Below, piece by piece: positions 36,803 to 49,609 of a DNA stretch of 64,000 nt. Source of the stretch: Paragordius varius. Taxonomy: Eukaryota; Nematomorpha. The stretch's first letter is position 1; each line of letters begins with the position of its first letter. A program made the position numbers and the translations under genes. The stretch covers positions 15,128,001 to 15,192,000 of the forward strand of contig OZ176051.1 of assembly GCA_964247055.1 (NCBI GenBank). The letters run 5' to 3'. The notes beneath the pieces were generated by a model. That model saw only the letters and a program-made list of their open reading frames with translations, made no database searches and was not told the DNA's origin.

Positions 36803-37433
36803 TTGAGTTTTAGAGAATTTGAAACCGAATGCTCATAGGTGTAGGATATATTAATATATCCAACCTTCAACTAGGTAGACTAACTATCTTCTACTCGTCT
36901 TGATTTATGATTCATTTATGTTGACTTTTTATGATATCATAATATTAATGAGGTATAATATATATAGCTAAATATATATAATAATGAAAATTAAATTTTG
37001 ATTGTCACAATATGTAATTATCAATAATATACACTTTTATTTGTAAAAATCATAGAGAACAGTGGTCTTCAAAAGATTCAATTTTGAAGTTTTTTTAAAA
37101 AAACAATTATTTTGCCACACTTTTTTTAAACCCATGCCCTGGAAATTAATGGTTTAAAAACAAATGCTATTAAATAATAATTTTGACGATAGGAATAATA
37201 TGAAATTAGTTTGAATCGTTAAATAGACTCGATCAAAATTTAAATATTTCATAATTTTTTTTGTCGTCTATATAGATAAAAAGACGAATATTTGATAATT
37301 TTAATAAATCACTACATTTAGCCAAATAGTTTTCCATCTCATAATTATTTTCCGAATCTAAAAATAAATTAAATTTTTTTCCTTTTACGAACTCAGATTA
37401 ATTTCAGACAGATTCTTTTGGGGAAATTGGATA

Positions 37434-37504
37434 TATACCATTTACAATTTAAATTCACCCTTAAACAATATCCTTGAACAATTCAAATTTCACCCTCATA
37501 TAAA

Positions 37505-37569
<65 letters not shown>

Positions 37570-37681
37570 TTATGTTTTTTCAATAAAATATTAATACTGA
37601 GTTATATTAGTTCGAAAACACGAAAATTTTTTTAGAGTGAATTTGAATTGTTTAAGGGTGAAGTTCAAGGGTAATTATAAC
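37434..37681. mobile_element. MITE of the TACCATTTACA family, with (TA)n core
   Basis: Left end tataccatttacaatttaaa, right arm ttgaattgtttaagggtgaa; the right terminus itself is lost. The core holds a long (TA)n run (37510-37569) that is absent from the paired copy at 40854. Confidence 0.65.
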
Positions 37682-38429
37682 CAAAAACTTTCTTATCCAT
37701 AAAAATCTAATAAGACAAAATATTTTTATTAAAATAACGATACTTTTTTTTAACGTTGAGATATCCTACATACATTGAAATTTTAAATACATGGATTTAC
37801 CAATACGTATTACTTGTTATTTTTAGATATTTTATTATTTCTGTATAGTTTAAATTTTGAGTGTAAACACGTCATTATGTAGAATATCGAACACTCAATA
37901 ATTTTTGAGTGATTTGAAAAGTGGCAACATTTTTTGATTGAGCAAGAACATTTCCTTGTTCCTTTACACTAAGAACTATATGCTACAAATAGAAAATTTA
38001 AAATATATTATCTTATTTAAATTAATTGACAATTAGATTAACGATTAAAATAATATATAAAAATTTATTTTCCTAACGTGCCATCCATTTAATTATACTT
38101 AATACATTACTTGAATACATACAACACTTTTTTGTTTATACTACAAAACTTCTTATCAAATGTAGCGAGTTTCATTAATATTCGGAACATTAAAATATCA
38201 ATATATTTTTCTGTTTTGTGTCTATATTTACAATTTTTATGTTATTTATTGACTGCTAAAAATGACTTGTATAAATGACTTGATAGTACAAGAAATTCCA
38301 AATATTATTTTACAATTTATAAATTCTAAGCCATAAAATAATCATTCATAAATCTCTAGAAATTAGCATTGGTATTGGTTAATAAATTTAAGCGACGTTT
38401 TTAACTTTTTAATTTTTCACGGGTTACGA

Positions 38430-38497
38430 GTTTATAAAAAACGACGATAGTTACAAAAATAAAGATCGCACACACAACAACAGAATTATGATGAAAA
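38430..38497 (+). promoter_or_regulatory. Candidate promoter and first exon of a micro-exon gene, copy 1
   Basis: TTTATAAAAAACG (38431) is a TATA-like box 57 bp before ATGATGAAAA, which is followed at once by a perfect donor, gtaagt (38498). The candidate exon 38488-38497 ends in phase 1, as the exons of the downstream micro-exon genes do. The whole block is nearly identical in copy 2 (41884-41947). Confidence 0.4.
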
Positions 38498-39749
38498 GTA
38501 AGTAAAATAAAAGTTTTTTAAAATTAGATGGCCTATATATGTCCCAATCATTAAATATATTCATAATATATAACCATTTTTATTTGTAATATCTGTGAAT
38601 AAACTTTAATTGTTTTTCAATATTTTAAGTCATAATTATAAAAAATAAAATAATTTCTTATCCGTATAAGTCCATATCTTCTTTTCCGTGCAGCGACTGG
38701 CCAGGTCTGGCTTGCACTATCATTACAAGACTCAATTTTTACATGAAAAATGAAATATATGAATAATATTTTTTTAATATCCCTTTGTCTATGCGGCTTG
38801 TAATTGATTAAAGTTATTTCAGATTTATATCATCAGAATATATGTGAGTTCTGGTGTATTAATATTAATAATCTTGGGAAAGACGCATGATTTATCTTTG
38901 ACAATACGATTTGTTTTAGCATAATGCGACCGATTTTGATTTTTGATATCTAACATATAAAAAGAGTAAATATTTAATATCAGCACAAAAATCAAAGGAG
39001 GGAATTTACCCTTTTTTTATAATAATTAAAATTAAATCATAAAAACAGCCATAATAAGCTAAAATCATCTATATATATACCTTTTTAATGAAATTAACAA
39101 GAATATAAATTATAGTATTACCATTTTTTTTCTTTCTATCATAATGTCATGTTTAAACAATGGGTTATATCTAAAATGATTCTTTTGAGATTAAATATTT
39201 ATCTTTATTTAAATATATATCTATATGTATTTCATCAGGATATTTTATATCCCCCGATTTGATGCATAAAAAGGATTTTATAGGAATTTATTATTCGAAA
39301 TAAAATTTAAATGAAATATCACTTGTTATATAAAGTAATGATTATTCGAAAACAAATTAGGCTTTGTGATAAAATAGCTAATGAAGATCACGAAGCAAAA
39401 ATTAATTAAAGATATTGTGATTATTTATTATAATAAAAACAATGAAATTATTAAAATACAATAATTTTTTGGTAAAGTTTTTTAAGGCAAACATTAGCTT
39501 ATGGCGTGGAGCTATCCATAAATGGTTATAAATTGTTGTTCACGTAAACCCAATATCTATCAATTTATACCGTCAAAAATTTATATATTCTCCAAATATT
39601 TTTAAGTAATATTTTTGTTTAACAATAAATGTAATGTAAGTAAGCTAAAAATAGGCTGTTTACAAAAAAGAATTAAAACGAATAAATAAGCCATCTATTT
39701 ATGTTTTCAATAGTGTAAAAAATGCTTCTAGGTTTGGGTACCGAGTTTT
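38488..39749 (+). CDS. Candidate micro-exon gene, duplication copy 1 (partial model)
   Basis: Candidate exons with AG/GT borders: 38488-38497 (start, phase 1 out), 38823-38843 (21 nt, donor gtgagt), 39498-39524 (27 nt) and 39732-39749 (18 nt). The last three are symmetric phase-1 exons. Between the first two, a conserved GC-richer block beginning after cag at 38694 (CGACTGGCCAGGTCTGGCTT) looks exonic but does not fit the phase pattern; if used it gives a very short peptide, MMKTTGQVWLA and so on, ending in TGA. The short exons are easy to hit by chance in AT-rich DNA, so only exon 1 and the 21-nt exon are reasonably supported. No homologue is recognised. Confidence 0.3.
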
Positions 39750-39943
39750 GTATGTTTAAGAGGATATTAAAATGTAAAAAGGTACTGCAAAACTCACCAT
39801 TTTTTATTGGCTAGTGCAGTAATTAAAAAGACAAAAATTTTCAAACATATTCTTATACTTGATGTTTCCAATACTATTAAATTATATAATTATGCAAAGA
39901 TTCTTAACATCCGAAAATTCGTAATTTACAATTAAAGACAATA

Positions 39944-40085
39944 TATACCATTTACAATCAAACTCACCCTATATTTATATTAATACTAAGTTATATTCAA
40001 AACATAATTTATATTTAGGGTGAATTATATTCCTTAAATCGAGGGTGAACTTTGATTTTTCAAGGGTAAATGTAAATGGTGTATA
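39944..40085. mobile_element. MITE of the TACCATTTACA family, 142 bp
   Basis: Left end tataccatttacaatcaaac, right end gtaaatgtaaatggtgtata. It is the smallest copy in the window and lies between the two units of the 2.9-kb duplication. Confidence 0.7.
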
Positions 40086-40853
40086 TGTTTTTGTTTATAA
40101 TCATTTGTTCTATATAATATTAATCTTTGAGTTTATACTACATTTCTTCTGTCTAATCTTTAATTATTATACATTTATTGAACATGTTAATTTATTATAT
40201 ATAAAATAGTATTTGATAAATACACAAATTTAAACATTATAAACATATTAACTTTTATAGGTCATAATAGAATATATGTCATACAATAACCGCTCTTTAT
40301 CATTTACATGAAATTAGAACTAACTTAGAGTAAAGCTTAAAATTATGCGGATATTTAAAAATATGATTTTTTAATATAACTTATAATGTGTTATAATATA
40401 TATAACTAAATATATATAATGTTGAAAATTAAATTTTGAACAAAATATTGTCATAATTTTATGTAAATATCACTAATATACAGGTATAATTTTCTTTAAA
40501 TTCTCTTTTATTGTAAAAATAATAGAGAACAGTGGTCAACTATATTCAAGTTTTTATAAAATAATAATTATTTTGCCACACTTTTTTATACCCATGCCCT
40601 TGAAGGTTAACAATCAAATTTTATGCTAATAATAATTTTGACATTCGATCAAAATTTAAATATTTCATAATTTTCTTTGTCGTCTTTAGATATAAAAAGA
40701 CGAATATCTGATAATTTTTAATAAATCACTACAATTAGCCAAATAGTTTTACCATCTCATAATGATTGTCCGAATCTAAAAATAAATTAATTTTTTTCCT
40801 TTTTCGAATTCAGATTAATTTCAGACAAATTATATTGGGGTAAAAATTGGATA

Positions 40854-41070
40854 TATACCATTTACAATTTAAATTTACCCTTAAACAATATCCTTGAACA
40901 ATTCAATTTCACCCTGAAACAATTCAAACTTCACCCGCAAATAATATATATATGTTTTTTCCATAAAGGTATTTTTCATATTAATAATGAGTTATTTTAG
41001 TTCAAAAACACAAAATTTATTTTTAGGTGAATTTGAATTGTTTAAGGGTGAAGTTCAAGGGTAATTATAA
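40854..41070. mobile_element. MITE of the TACCATTTACA family
   Basis: Left end tataccatttacaatttaaa; repeats ttcaccctgaaacaattcaa follow. It pairs with the copy at 37434, so it was present before the 2.9-kb duplication. Confidence 0.65.
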
Positions 41071-41937
41071 CCAAAAACTTTCTTATTCATATAAATCTAA
41101 TAAGACAAAATATTTTCACTGAAAATAACGATACTTTTTGTAAATATTGAAATATCATACATAAGCAAAATTTCAATTGTAAATACATGGATTTATTTAT
41201 ACACATACATTACTTGATTTCTTCAGATATTTCATTATTTCTGCATGTTAAATTTTAGTGTAAACACGTGATTACGTAGAATATCGAACATTTAATAATT
41301 TTTGAGTGAATTGAAAAAACTGGCGACATTTTTTGATTGGGCAAGAACATTGCCTTGTTCTTTTACACGAAGAAAATATCAGACTCAAATAAAAATATTT
41401 AAAATATTTTATCTTATTTAAATTAATTGGCAATTAATTTAACGATTTTTATACTTATTGAATTTAACTTAAAATGCGCCATCCATTTAATTTTATGTAA
41501 TACATCACTAAAACCCATACAACATTTTTTATGTTTAAATAATGGTTCACCAATAGGATCATATTAGCAGTTATCATTGAATGCCAAAAAAACCAAACTA
41601 TTAAACTTCTTATTAAATGTATCAAGTTTATTTAATATTCGGGACCTTGAAATATCAATATATTTTTCTGTTTTGTCTCTATATTTACAATTTTTATGTT
41701 ATTTATTAACTGCTAAAAATGACTTGTATAAATGACTTGATAGTACAAGAAATTCCAAATATTATTTTACAATTTATAAATTTTGAGCCATAAAATAATC
41801 AATTATAAACCTTAAGGAATTAGCATTGGTATTGGTTAATAAATTTAAGCGACGGTTTTTTTAAATTATTCGCGTGTAACAAATTTATAAAAAACGACGA
41901 TAGTTACAAAAATACTCGCTCACACAACAACAGAATT

Positions 41938-42286
41938 ATGATGAAAAGTAAGTAAAATAAAATTTTTTCAAGATGGCCTATATATGTTGTAAATGATAAT
42001 TATAAAATGGCCCATATTTATAATCATTTTTATTTGTAATATCTGAAAATAAACTTTGTTTATCAGTATTTTAAGTCATCCTAATAAAAAATAAAATAAT
42101 TTGTTATCCGTATAAGTCCATATCTTCTTTTTTTTGCAGCGACTGGCCAGGTCTGGCTTGCCACTATCATTGCAAGACCCAATTATGAAAAATGAAATAT
42201 ATGAATAATATTTTTAATATCCCTTTGTCTTTGCGGCTAGAAATTGATTAAATTTATTTCAGATTTATATCATCAGAATATATTTT
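41938..42286 (+). CDS. Candidate micro-exon gene, duplication copy 2 (partial model)
   Basis: Candidate exons 41938-41947 (ATGATGAAAA, donor gtaagt) and 42263-42286 (24 nt, donor gtgagt). The second exon is 21 nt in copy 1 and 24 nt here, a difference of exactly one codon, so its phase is kept. The block after cag at 42140 reads ACTGGCCAGGTCTGGCTTGC as in copy 1, with one base more, and would end MMKTTGQVWLATIIARPN-YEK if terminal. The later candidate exons of copy 1 (39498, 39732) are not kept here, which argues either that they are not real or that this copy is decaying. Confidence 0.3.
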
Positions 42287-42668
42287 GTGAGTTCTGGTGT
42301 TATTAATAATCTTGGGAAAGACGCATGATTTATCTTTGACAATACGATTTGGTTTAGCATAATGCGACCGATTTTAATTTTTGATATGGAACATATAAAA
42401 AGAGTAAATGTTTTATGAATTAAACCAAAAAAACCATGAAAAACACTTTTCAGTTTTATTAAAAATTCAAATTAAAGCATCAAAACAATTTAAAAAACAA
42501 CTAATTGATTATATAACGATTGTATACTAATTTAGCTTTCCATATTATAATTTTATTTTTGACCAATTTGTTATAAAACATTTATTTAAGTCGTTATTAT
42601 ATAAGTCTTAGCCCACAAACCAAAATAATCATGCTGATACATTTTTCTATTTTAAAAATCATTATATA

Positions 42669-42711
<43 letters not shown>

Positions 42712-43263
42712 TCAGATATTTTTCATATACGGCTATATGATGCACTTAAAGACTTGTGGATAATTATCAGGATTAAATTAATTAAACAATGTTTATTTGA
42801 AGACATATTAAGCCTTATTTCAATTTAAATAGCTAATGAAGATAATGAACCCAAAATTAATTAGGCTTATTGTGATAATTTATTATAATAAAAACAGATA
42901 TTACTAAAATAATATAATTTTTTTGATAAAGTTTTTTAAGTCAAAAATTAATTTCTGACGAACAGATATCTATCTATAAAAGGTACACACTGTAGAAGAA
43001 GGAATTCAATATTTATCAATTTATACCGTCAAAAAAAGTTTTATATTCTGCAAATATTTTTAATTATATTTGTTCTTAACAATAAATGCAATATAATGGA
43101 TAAATCATTCTATTTTAAATAAGCCATCTATTTATATTTCCAATAATGTACGGAATTCATCCTGACAGCCTGAGGTTAAGTATGTAATGGGAAATTTAAT
43201 TGATAGAGTTCAGTAAAAATAACAACCATTTTTTTTCATGCTTAAGATTTTGCTGATAAAATA

Positions 43264-43498
43264 GCACAGTAAAATTTAAATTCATAAGGATATAAAGAAA
43301 AATTTTTTAAAAGACAAACTTTTTAAATTTTTATATATTAATTATTGTTTCAAGTGGAAACAATGATGTAACACATTCAAATTTGTAATTATTTTAAGAT
43401 TGTAATTATATATTTTTTATAGGTAAAATAATAAATTGTTTTCTTTTGAACAATTTTTTCATTCCTATTTTGTCCGCATGATTTAACTTTTTACTGTA
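43264..43498. mobile_element. MITE of the tacggacaaaacg family, degraded
   Basis: Left end acagtaaaatttaaattcat, right end tgtccgcatgatttaacttt followed by tttactgta. Confidence 0.5.
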
Positions 43499-43499
43499 A

Positions 43500-43763
43500 T
43501 CACAATAGAATATTATATAGTTTTTCTTAATTTCGATATCTTAAAGAAAATTTATTATAAATATTCATATATCTTTTAAAAAAATATTTGTATAGTGTTA
43601 TTTTGCCTGTATAATAAAATTATTTTTCTTTTTTAAATATTTCATATTGTAAATTTATTTAATCTTAACGAATTAAAACCGTATCACAATATTTATACCA
43701 ATAATATATTTCGAAGGTGTAATTTATCCTTTAATTACGCAATTGAGCACTAATAAATAATAT

Positions 43764-43804
<41 letters not shown>

Positions 43805-45671
43805 TTATTAATCGAACTACTGTTACGAGGACGATAATACAGTTAGATATGTAATTTTTCTACCACTTTCGATCGGATATTATACGATTATAATCATTAC
43901 TTAGTAAAAAGGTATAAAAAAGTATGGTGTCAAAATGATTTATTTTTCTTTCAAGTTTAGGTCTGGTATTTTTTTGTCTATTTAATGTAATTATTAGATT
44001 TTATAAATTAAAATTTCAATATTTAAGTAAAATTGATTTATAACAAATTACTAAATCTTACCGAATTTTGGCAATAAACAAGCAAAAATTGTTATAGTAC
44101 ATTTAGTCGTTTTGAAATTAATAATAAATATTTGCCAATACGAAAGCGGCCCTTCAGATCTTTTGATTCTATAATGCGGCCCGCCTTTACCCCTAATTTT
44201 TGTTATAACTAACATTCATATTAAAAATTATATCAATATGATAGATGAAAAAAATATAGATTAGAAAAAAATTCAAAAAATTTCCGTTTTAATAATAATA
44301 AAAAATCCATATAACTCATATGATTAATATTGTAACAAAAGCCACATTTACCTATGCTCAATAAAACAAAATTATTTTTGCCATTGTTGTTGTTTTAAAT
44401 ATTTTCATCCTTATTTTGAAACGCATTTATACGGGCACATGATTTAAACAAAAGTTAAACAGATATTTTAAAGATTCCCATGAAAATTTAATAATATACG
44501 ATTTACAAATTCAAATTTACCCTAAAAAATAAATTGTGTTTTCGAGCAGTTAATGTAACCATCATTAATATAAAATATATTTTGACATAGTTTACATCTG
44601 TATATTAATTTTGGCAGTATTTTTAATTTTATAAAAACACATAATTATTTTCGAGTGAATTTGAACTGTAAATGGTATATATTTGATTGGTTAAATCAGA
44701 TTTGTATGGAATATATAGCATTGAATCGAATCTATCATATGTCGCTAGTCATCGAAATATCCACACCATATTTCTAAATTATAGTTAATAATTATACAAA
44801 CTTAATATATAATAATTTTTTAAAGACAATCATATTCTTTAAACCTTATTCTTTCATAAACTATTTAATTACATGAATTATAATTTTACATTTATTTTTT
44901 TTGCCACCCATACAATTATATTAAAAAATACAAAAAATATTTAGTTTACTTTTTTATCATTTATTCAATTTTTAATATATAAAGATTTAAACGGAACATA
45001 TAATGCCCCTTGCAGTTAAATATTGGGAAAGGTAAAGCTGTAGGCAGTAGATTAAATGAAAGCCAAAATAATAAATCATTATCTGGTAAATCAGATATTA
45101 AAGCAGTCAAAACCAACATTTTTTCAAGCAAACGGAAATAAAAATGTAGCGTTAGCTTAAAAAATGTTGCGTTTGGTTAAAAATGTATTGCTGACTGAAA
45201 AATGATATATCACAACTTTAAAATTCCATCATACAAACGTTATAAATGAACAACAACTACTTAAAATGAAGATGACGTTTTTTTATCTTGTTATCTCTGG
45301 GCCGTTTATTAATTATTACATTTAACAAAGATTAAACTGTTATATGTATAAAATATACACCAGAAATTAATTAAAACATAATGTATAAATAACATTAAGA
45401 AGGAACGTTTCACTAAATTAAAATTGTATATTTATGGATCGCGCATTAAGTCAATTACAGTAAAAATTATTATCAAATAAAACGAAAAAACTTTAAGGAC
45501 AAATATTTTAAAATACAACCATATTTTCAACTTGATTCCTATACATTTATATATCTAACATATTGTATATTTTGTTATCAGTTCGCCACTTGATTTTATA
45601 TATTCATTTCAAAACAAGTTATATAAAAACCAAGGAGAAGAATATGGTTCTTTCGTCTCTATATTGAATTT
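43500..45671. other. Intergenic stretch with simple repeats and a MITE
   Basis: No gene seen. A (TA)n run lies at about 43768-43802 and a MITE at 44494-44680. A short block with paired gcggccc motifs at about 44146-44195 may be a relic of an element end. Confidence 0.4.
44494..44680. mobile_element. MITE of the TACCATTTACA family, degraded left end
   Basis: Left end tatacgatttacaaattcaa (one change in the terminus), right end gaactgtaaatggtatata. Confidence 0.6.
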
Positions 45672-46656
45672 TACTTTATTAGTACTTATCAAAAATTTAC
45701 TATAGGTATTAAAACTTGGTAAAGAATATAACAAGAGCTATATGATATTACCATATCATATTCTTTAAAAAAGTAAAAGAAGTGTGGGGGAAGGGCGTCG
45801 GAAATCTTTGGTAAAAAAAGAAAATACACTAATTACCAACCCTTCACTTAAAATTATTGTATAAAAGGGTTAGGAAAATCGTAATTTTTATCTCAATTAT
45901 AATTTTTTTTTGTTTTGATATGGGAACGATTTTAAAAGGAATATTCACGATAGCAGCTATATTAAATAATCTATTTGATTCAATTTCGTTAATATTTTTT
46001 TACCTATATATAAAAATCTATATTTAAGTGGTTTATTTGTTTTGTTTAACACTTGGATACAACACATTCATTTTTAAGCTAAAACCAAAAGGTAAAAATT
46101 TAGTCAACGTGACATGTGTTCAATGGTATAATTGAAAAATAATACAAAATAAATCGCTTTTTCTATTTCTATCAATGTTAGATGTGATTTAAATAAAAAA
46201 TTAGCTTTACTTTTACCCTTGGCGTCGAAGTTGTTTGACATGGAACTTTTTTTCAAAACAAAATTTTATCTAGATATTTTGGCAGAATATAATTTTTATT
46301 AGGAAAGAAGCATAAATTTAAATTGGGACCGTTTCTTTCACTAGTTTTTTAACTTAACTCAAATTTCATCTTGGGTAAATTTTGATACCACAATCTGAAT
46401 CTAGGTGTTAAAATTTTATCAAAAAAAATTAAATAAAATTTTGCTAAAAAATTAACAAAAATATTACCATTCCCCTTTAACAATATTTTAAGATTTTCAT
46501 TTCTTACCAAAGATTTCCGACGCCCTTCCCCCACTCTTCTTTTTCTTTTTTTAAGAATATGATATGGTAATACCATATAGCTCTTGTTTTTATATTCCTT
46601 ACCAAATATCAATACACATTTAACGATAAAAAGTAAATTTTTGATAAAATAAAGTC
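45672..46656. mobile_element. Long-TIR element, ~1 kb
   Basis: The left arm (45672-45830) includes gaagggcgtcggaaatcttt and aagagctatatgatattacc; both return inverted at 46495-46590. The terminal phrase tactttatt... is mirrored near 46640-46656. The arms are 150-170 bp and the centre carries a second element at 46045-46411. An open frame on the minus strand here is just TIR sequence. Confidence 0.7.
46045..46411. mobile_element. TIR element with TTAACACTT ends, nested copy
   Basis: Matches 31035-31495 over its central block (aagctaaaaccaaaaggtaa onward) and at the end tttaaattgggaccgtttc. It lies in the middle of the 45672-46656 element, so it inserted into that older copy. Confidence 0.6.
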
Positions 46657-48219
46657 TACATGACTGTAGTTTAAGAGTTAATTATTTTACAAAAATTAAT
46701 AAAAGTGCATGATAATCAGCATGAGCTAATTAGTTTATGGCAATTTATAATAAGGAGCATATTTAAAAACCCCGTTCTGTATATATGATTAAAATGGTTA
46801 AATTTAAATATTTTTTAAATGATTTTACGATATATATAACTTTACCTATTGAGAGAATTAATTGAAAAGAACCAGAATTTTTCACTCTTTTAAAACCAGC
46901 CATCTTTTTAATGACTTTATAAAATACTATACATTTATTTATGTGTGTTTTGTTTTATGATATTACGTCCTAACCTTTTAATAATCATTTTTAAAAAATG
47001 TTTTTCATCTAAATCTTGTAGTCAAGTATTATATGAAAAATTTAGATAGTTCAAAACAATACATTCAATATAAGTGAAATAATTAAAGAGTAAGGGTTGT
47101 AATGTTATAGTTATTTAAAATTATATTTTCTAATATTTACAAAATTAATCGTTTATGCCTAGGCATTGGACTTTAATTGTTATTATGAATCCTATCGAAA
47201 AAAATTTACCATTAAATTACAAAATAATTATTTGCTATATAGTAGCATATCCGCTTTGATCAAATTTTTTAACCATAAAGTAAAACTATTTATTCTCTAA
47301 ACAGGTGATCCTGGCATGTTTACTTATAAAATTAATAACCCCGCTTTATTGCTTTCTTTGTTTTAATATTGTTATACTAATCATATAATATTGTAGACAA
47401 CCTGTTTTGAACAAAGCTTATATAAATTATTGATAAACGTTTATTTTTTAAGATTAAAATATAATCAATCCCAATATAAAAAAATTATTTACATATATAT
47501 TAAAAACTCTAATGGGTATAATTAAAAAAGGCTTCTAAGAGTAGATAGGATGTGTTAATTACATATCATCACTCATACTCTAAGAGCAGAGGGTCCAATC
47601 CACGGCTTGCGCGCTGTACGCGACCCTTTGAAATGTGCCCAATAAACACTAATAATAAATATGCTCATAAAATCTTAGTATTTTTGTAATAAATCTTCCT
47701 AATTGGAATTAACTAGCAAAAATTGGTAAAATAAAGTTATATTTGTATTTCCGATTTTTACACTCTTATTAGATTTTGATATTTAAATCGTTTTACCAAC
47801 TCATTTTTAAACATATCTTCGTGAGTCAACATTAAGCCTAAATTTTCAATTAAATAGTCATATTTAACTATTTGAAATTAAAGCTGATATTCATAGGTAC
47901 TATACCGTTACATTAACGGTATTAAGATACAAAAAAAATTAAAATTATAATAATATGGACAAACATTTTTTAAATAAACAACTATATTTTTTCCCTGATA
48001 TTTTATCCCAAAACTATATAATTGTAATTATATAACACATTACATTAAAAATTTATATCTAATAAAATTTTTATAAAAAAAGCCAACGATTTTTTGATAT
48101 TAATATTAATAAATTACCTTTTTTAATTTACAGATATATAAATGATGATTGCCTGATTGTAAGTATACTAAAAAATAAAGAGAATTATTATTGATTAAAA
48201 GGAAAAAAAGCGTAAAAAT
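46657..48219. other. Intergenic; one unexplained GC-rich patch
   Basis: Mostly AT-rich with no frame. At 47570-47650 a GC-richer patch reads agagcagagggtccaatcca then cggcttgcgcgctgtacgcg. The gggtccaatcc part is close to a tRNA box B, so a SINE head is possible, but box A is not convincing and no second copy is present. Confidence 0.35.
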
Positions 48220-49348
48220 CAGTGGCGGAACTATAAATTATGGGCCCACATAAGATTTAAATTATCCCTCCTTCTTACCGCCAAAAAAATCGTTTGCAAT
48301 CATTTCACCTGGCGCATCACTTAGATTCGTAGTGAAATATAAAATGATAATATTTACATGACTAGGCATCCTGACTCTAGTTTTGCGCGTCTGGTATTTA
48401 TATATATAATGGTTAGTACCCACCCGCCCAACCTAACCACCGTCAATTCCTTAATCTTAACGTTTATTTTTAAAAGTTTAAATAATTTAATAATTTTTTA
48501 AAAGCATGTTTTATCAGAAAATCATGTTTAAAAATTTCGTTTTCTTGATTTTGTGTGAGTAAATTTTTTTTAGCCATCGTGCTTACAATATATTTTTTAT
48601 TAGTTTTAAGAAAGAACGTTTCTATCGGATATGTCTTCATTTCTGCTTCCATTAGAATTAACTAAAATGAGTGAAGTGGAATTTATCTATTCAGCTAAAA
48701 ATTTAATAATAAATTATCCAGACGATTTAAGTGAATATTTTCCGATTCAAACAGTGTCAGTTTCTAATTCTCTTTGGATGAGATTACTCAAATTAACAAT
48801 GCCAGAGCTATTAATTATTAAGTACCCAACAGTTTCAGCCAGTTGGATGAAATTATAACAGCATTATTATTGTTGTTGACTTAAACAGTTACGGTTGCTA
48901 CAGTGTTACATTCCTTAAAGTTAAAAATAATTAAAAATTATATTGAAGGCACGATGGCTTAAAAAATGATGAGCAATTTATCATTCCTAACAAATGAAGC
49001 GGAGGTGGCCGATCAAATGGATAAAAAAGATACTATAATTAGAAAATTTGCTCACACAAAATCGAGAAAATTTTTAAATACATGCTCTTAATAAATTATT
49101 TAATTATTTTGAACTTTAAAAATGAACGTTAAGATTAGGAATTAGCTATGGTTAGTATGGGTACTGGTATCATATATAAAAATACGAGGAAAACAAAAAT
49201 ATTAGACTCAGGATGCCAAGTCATGTAAATATAATATTTCCGAATCTAAGTGATGCGCCAGATGAAAAGATAACTGCAAAACATTTGGGGGGGGGGGGAG
49301 GCTAGTATATAATTGCGGCGGGAGGACAAATTGATAGTTCCGCCACTG
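48220..49348. mobile_element. hAT-like DNA transposon relic, 1.13 kb
   Basis: Ends CAGTGGCGGAACTAT and the inverse ATAGTTCCGCCACTG (one base off) are followed by long imperfect inverted repeats of about 200 bp (aggcatcctgactcta at 48366 against gactcaggatgcc near 49205). A + strand ORF at 48649-48858 contains NLIINYPDDLSEYFPIQTV, which resembles a hAT (ZMYM1-like) transposase piece. A 12-G run lies at 49287. No clear target duplication. The element kind resembles that at 34281 (CAGTGGCG end). Confidence 0.6.
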
Positions 49349-49609
49349 AATTCATCGGTTACGTTTAAACGGGACAGGATGGAAATTGATACACCTATGT
49401 ATTATAAATTGTTATTATGCACTATGTGTGGGAAAAACGCTTTTAGAAAGCAGGGTGGTTGTCTTTTATAGAAAAACATGTCCCCTTTTAATGAAATTAT
49501 TTTTCAGGAAAACGCCATCTTAATAACAAATATGAAGTAAAATTTGGAAATTCTCTATTACCATCGCAATTAGTAGTGATAGTACTTGAAATGATAATTT
49601 TTAGTAGGA

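Larger units (their letters stand above)
36950..39870 (+). repeat. Segmental duplication, copy 1 (2.9 kb)
   Basis: Direct duplicate of about 40390-43240. Matching starts near the phrase ataatatatatagctaaata and includes the micro-elements, the candidate first exon, the ctggccaggtctggcttgc block and sequence to about 39760. Identity is high in short blocks (for example 38264-38325 against 41717-41780) and low between them. Confidence 0.8.
40390..43240 (+). repeat. Segmental duplication, copy 2 (2.9 kb)
   Basis: Direct partner of 36950-39870, offset about 3.4 kb. It contains the corresponding MITE (40854-41070) without the (TA)n expansion. Confidence 0.8.

Noticed and set aside
46349-46612. 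87-codon minus-strand ORF
   Set aside because: It lies in the right inverted arm of the 45672-46656 element and recurs as non-coding sequence in the left arm.
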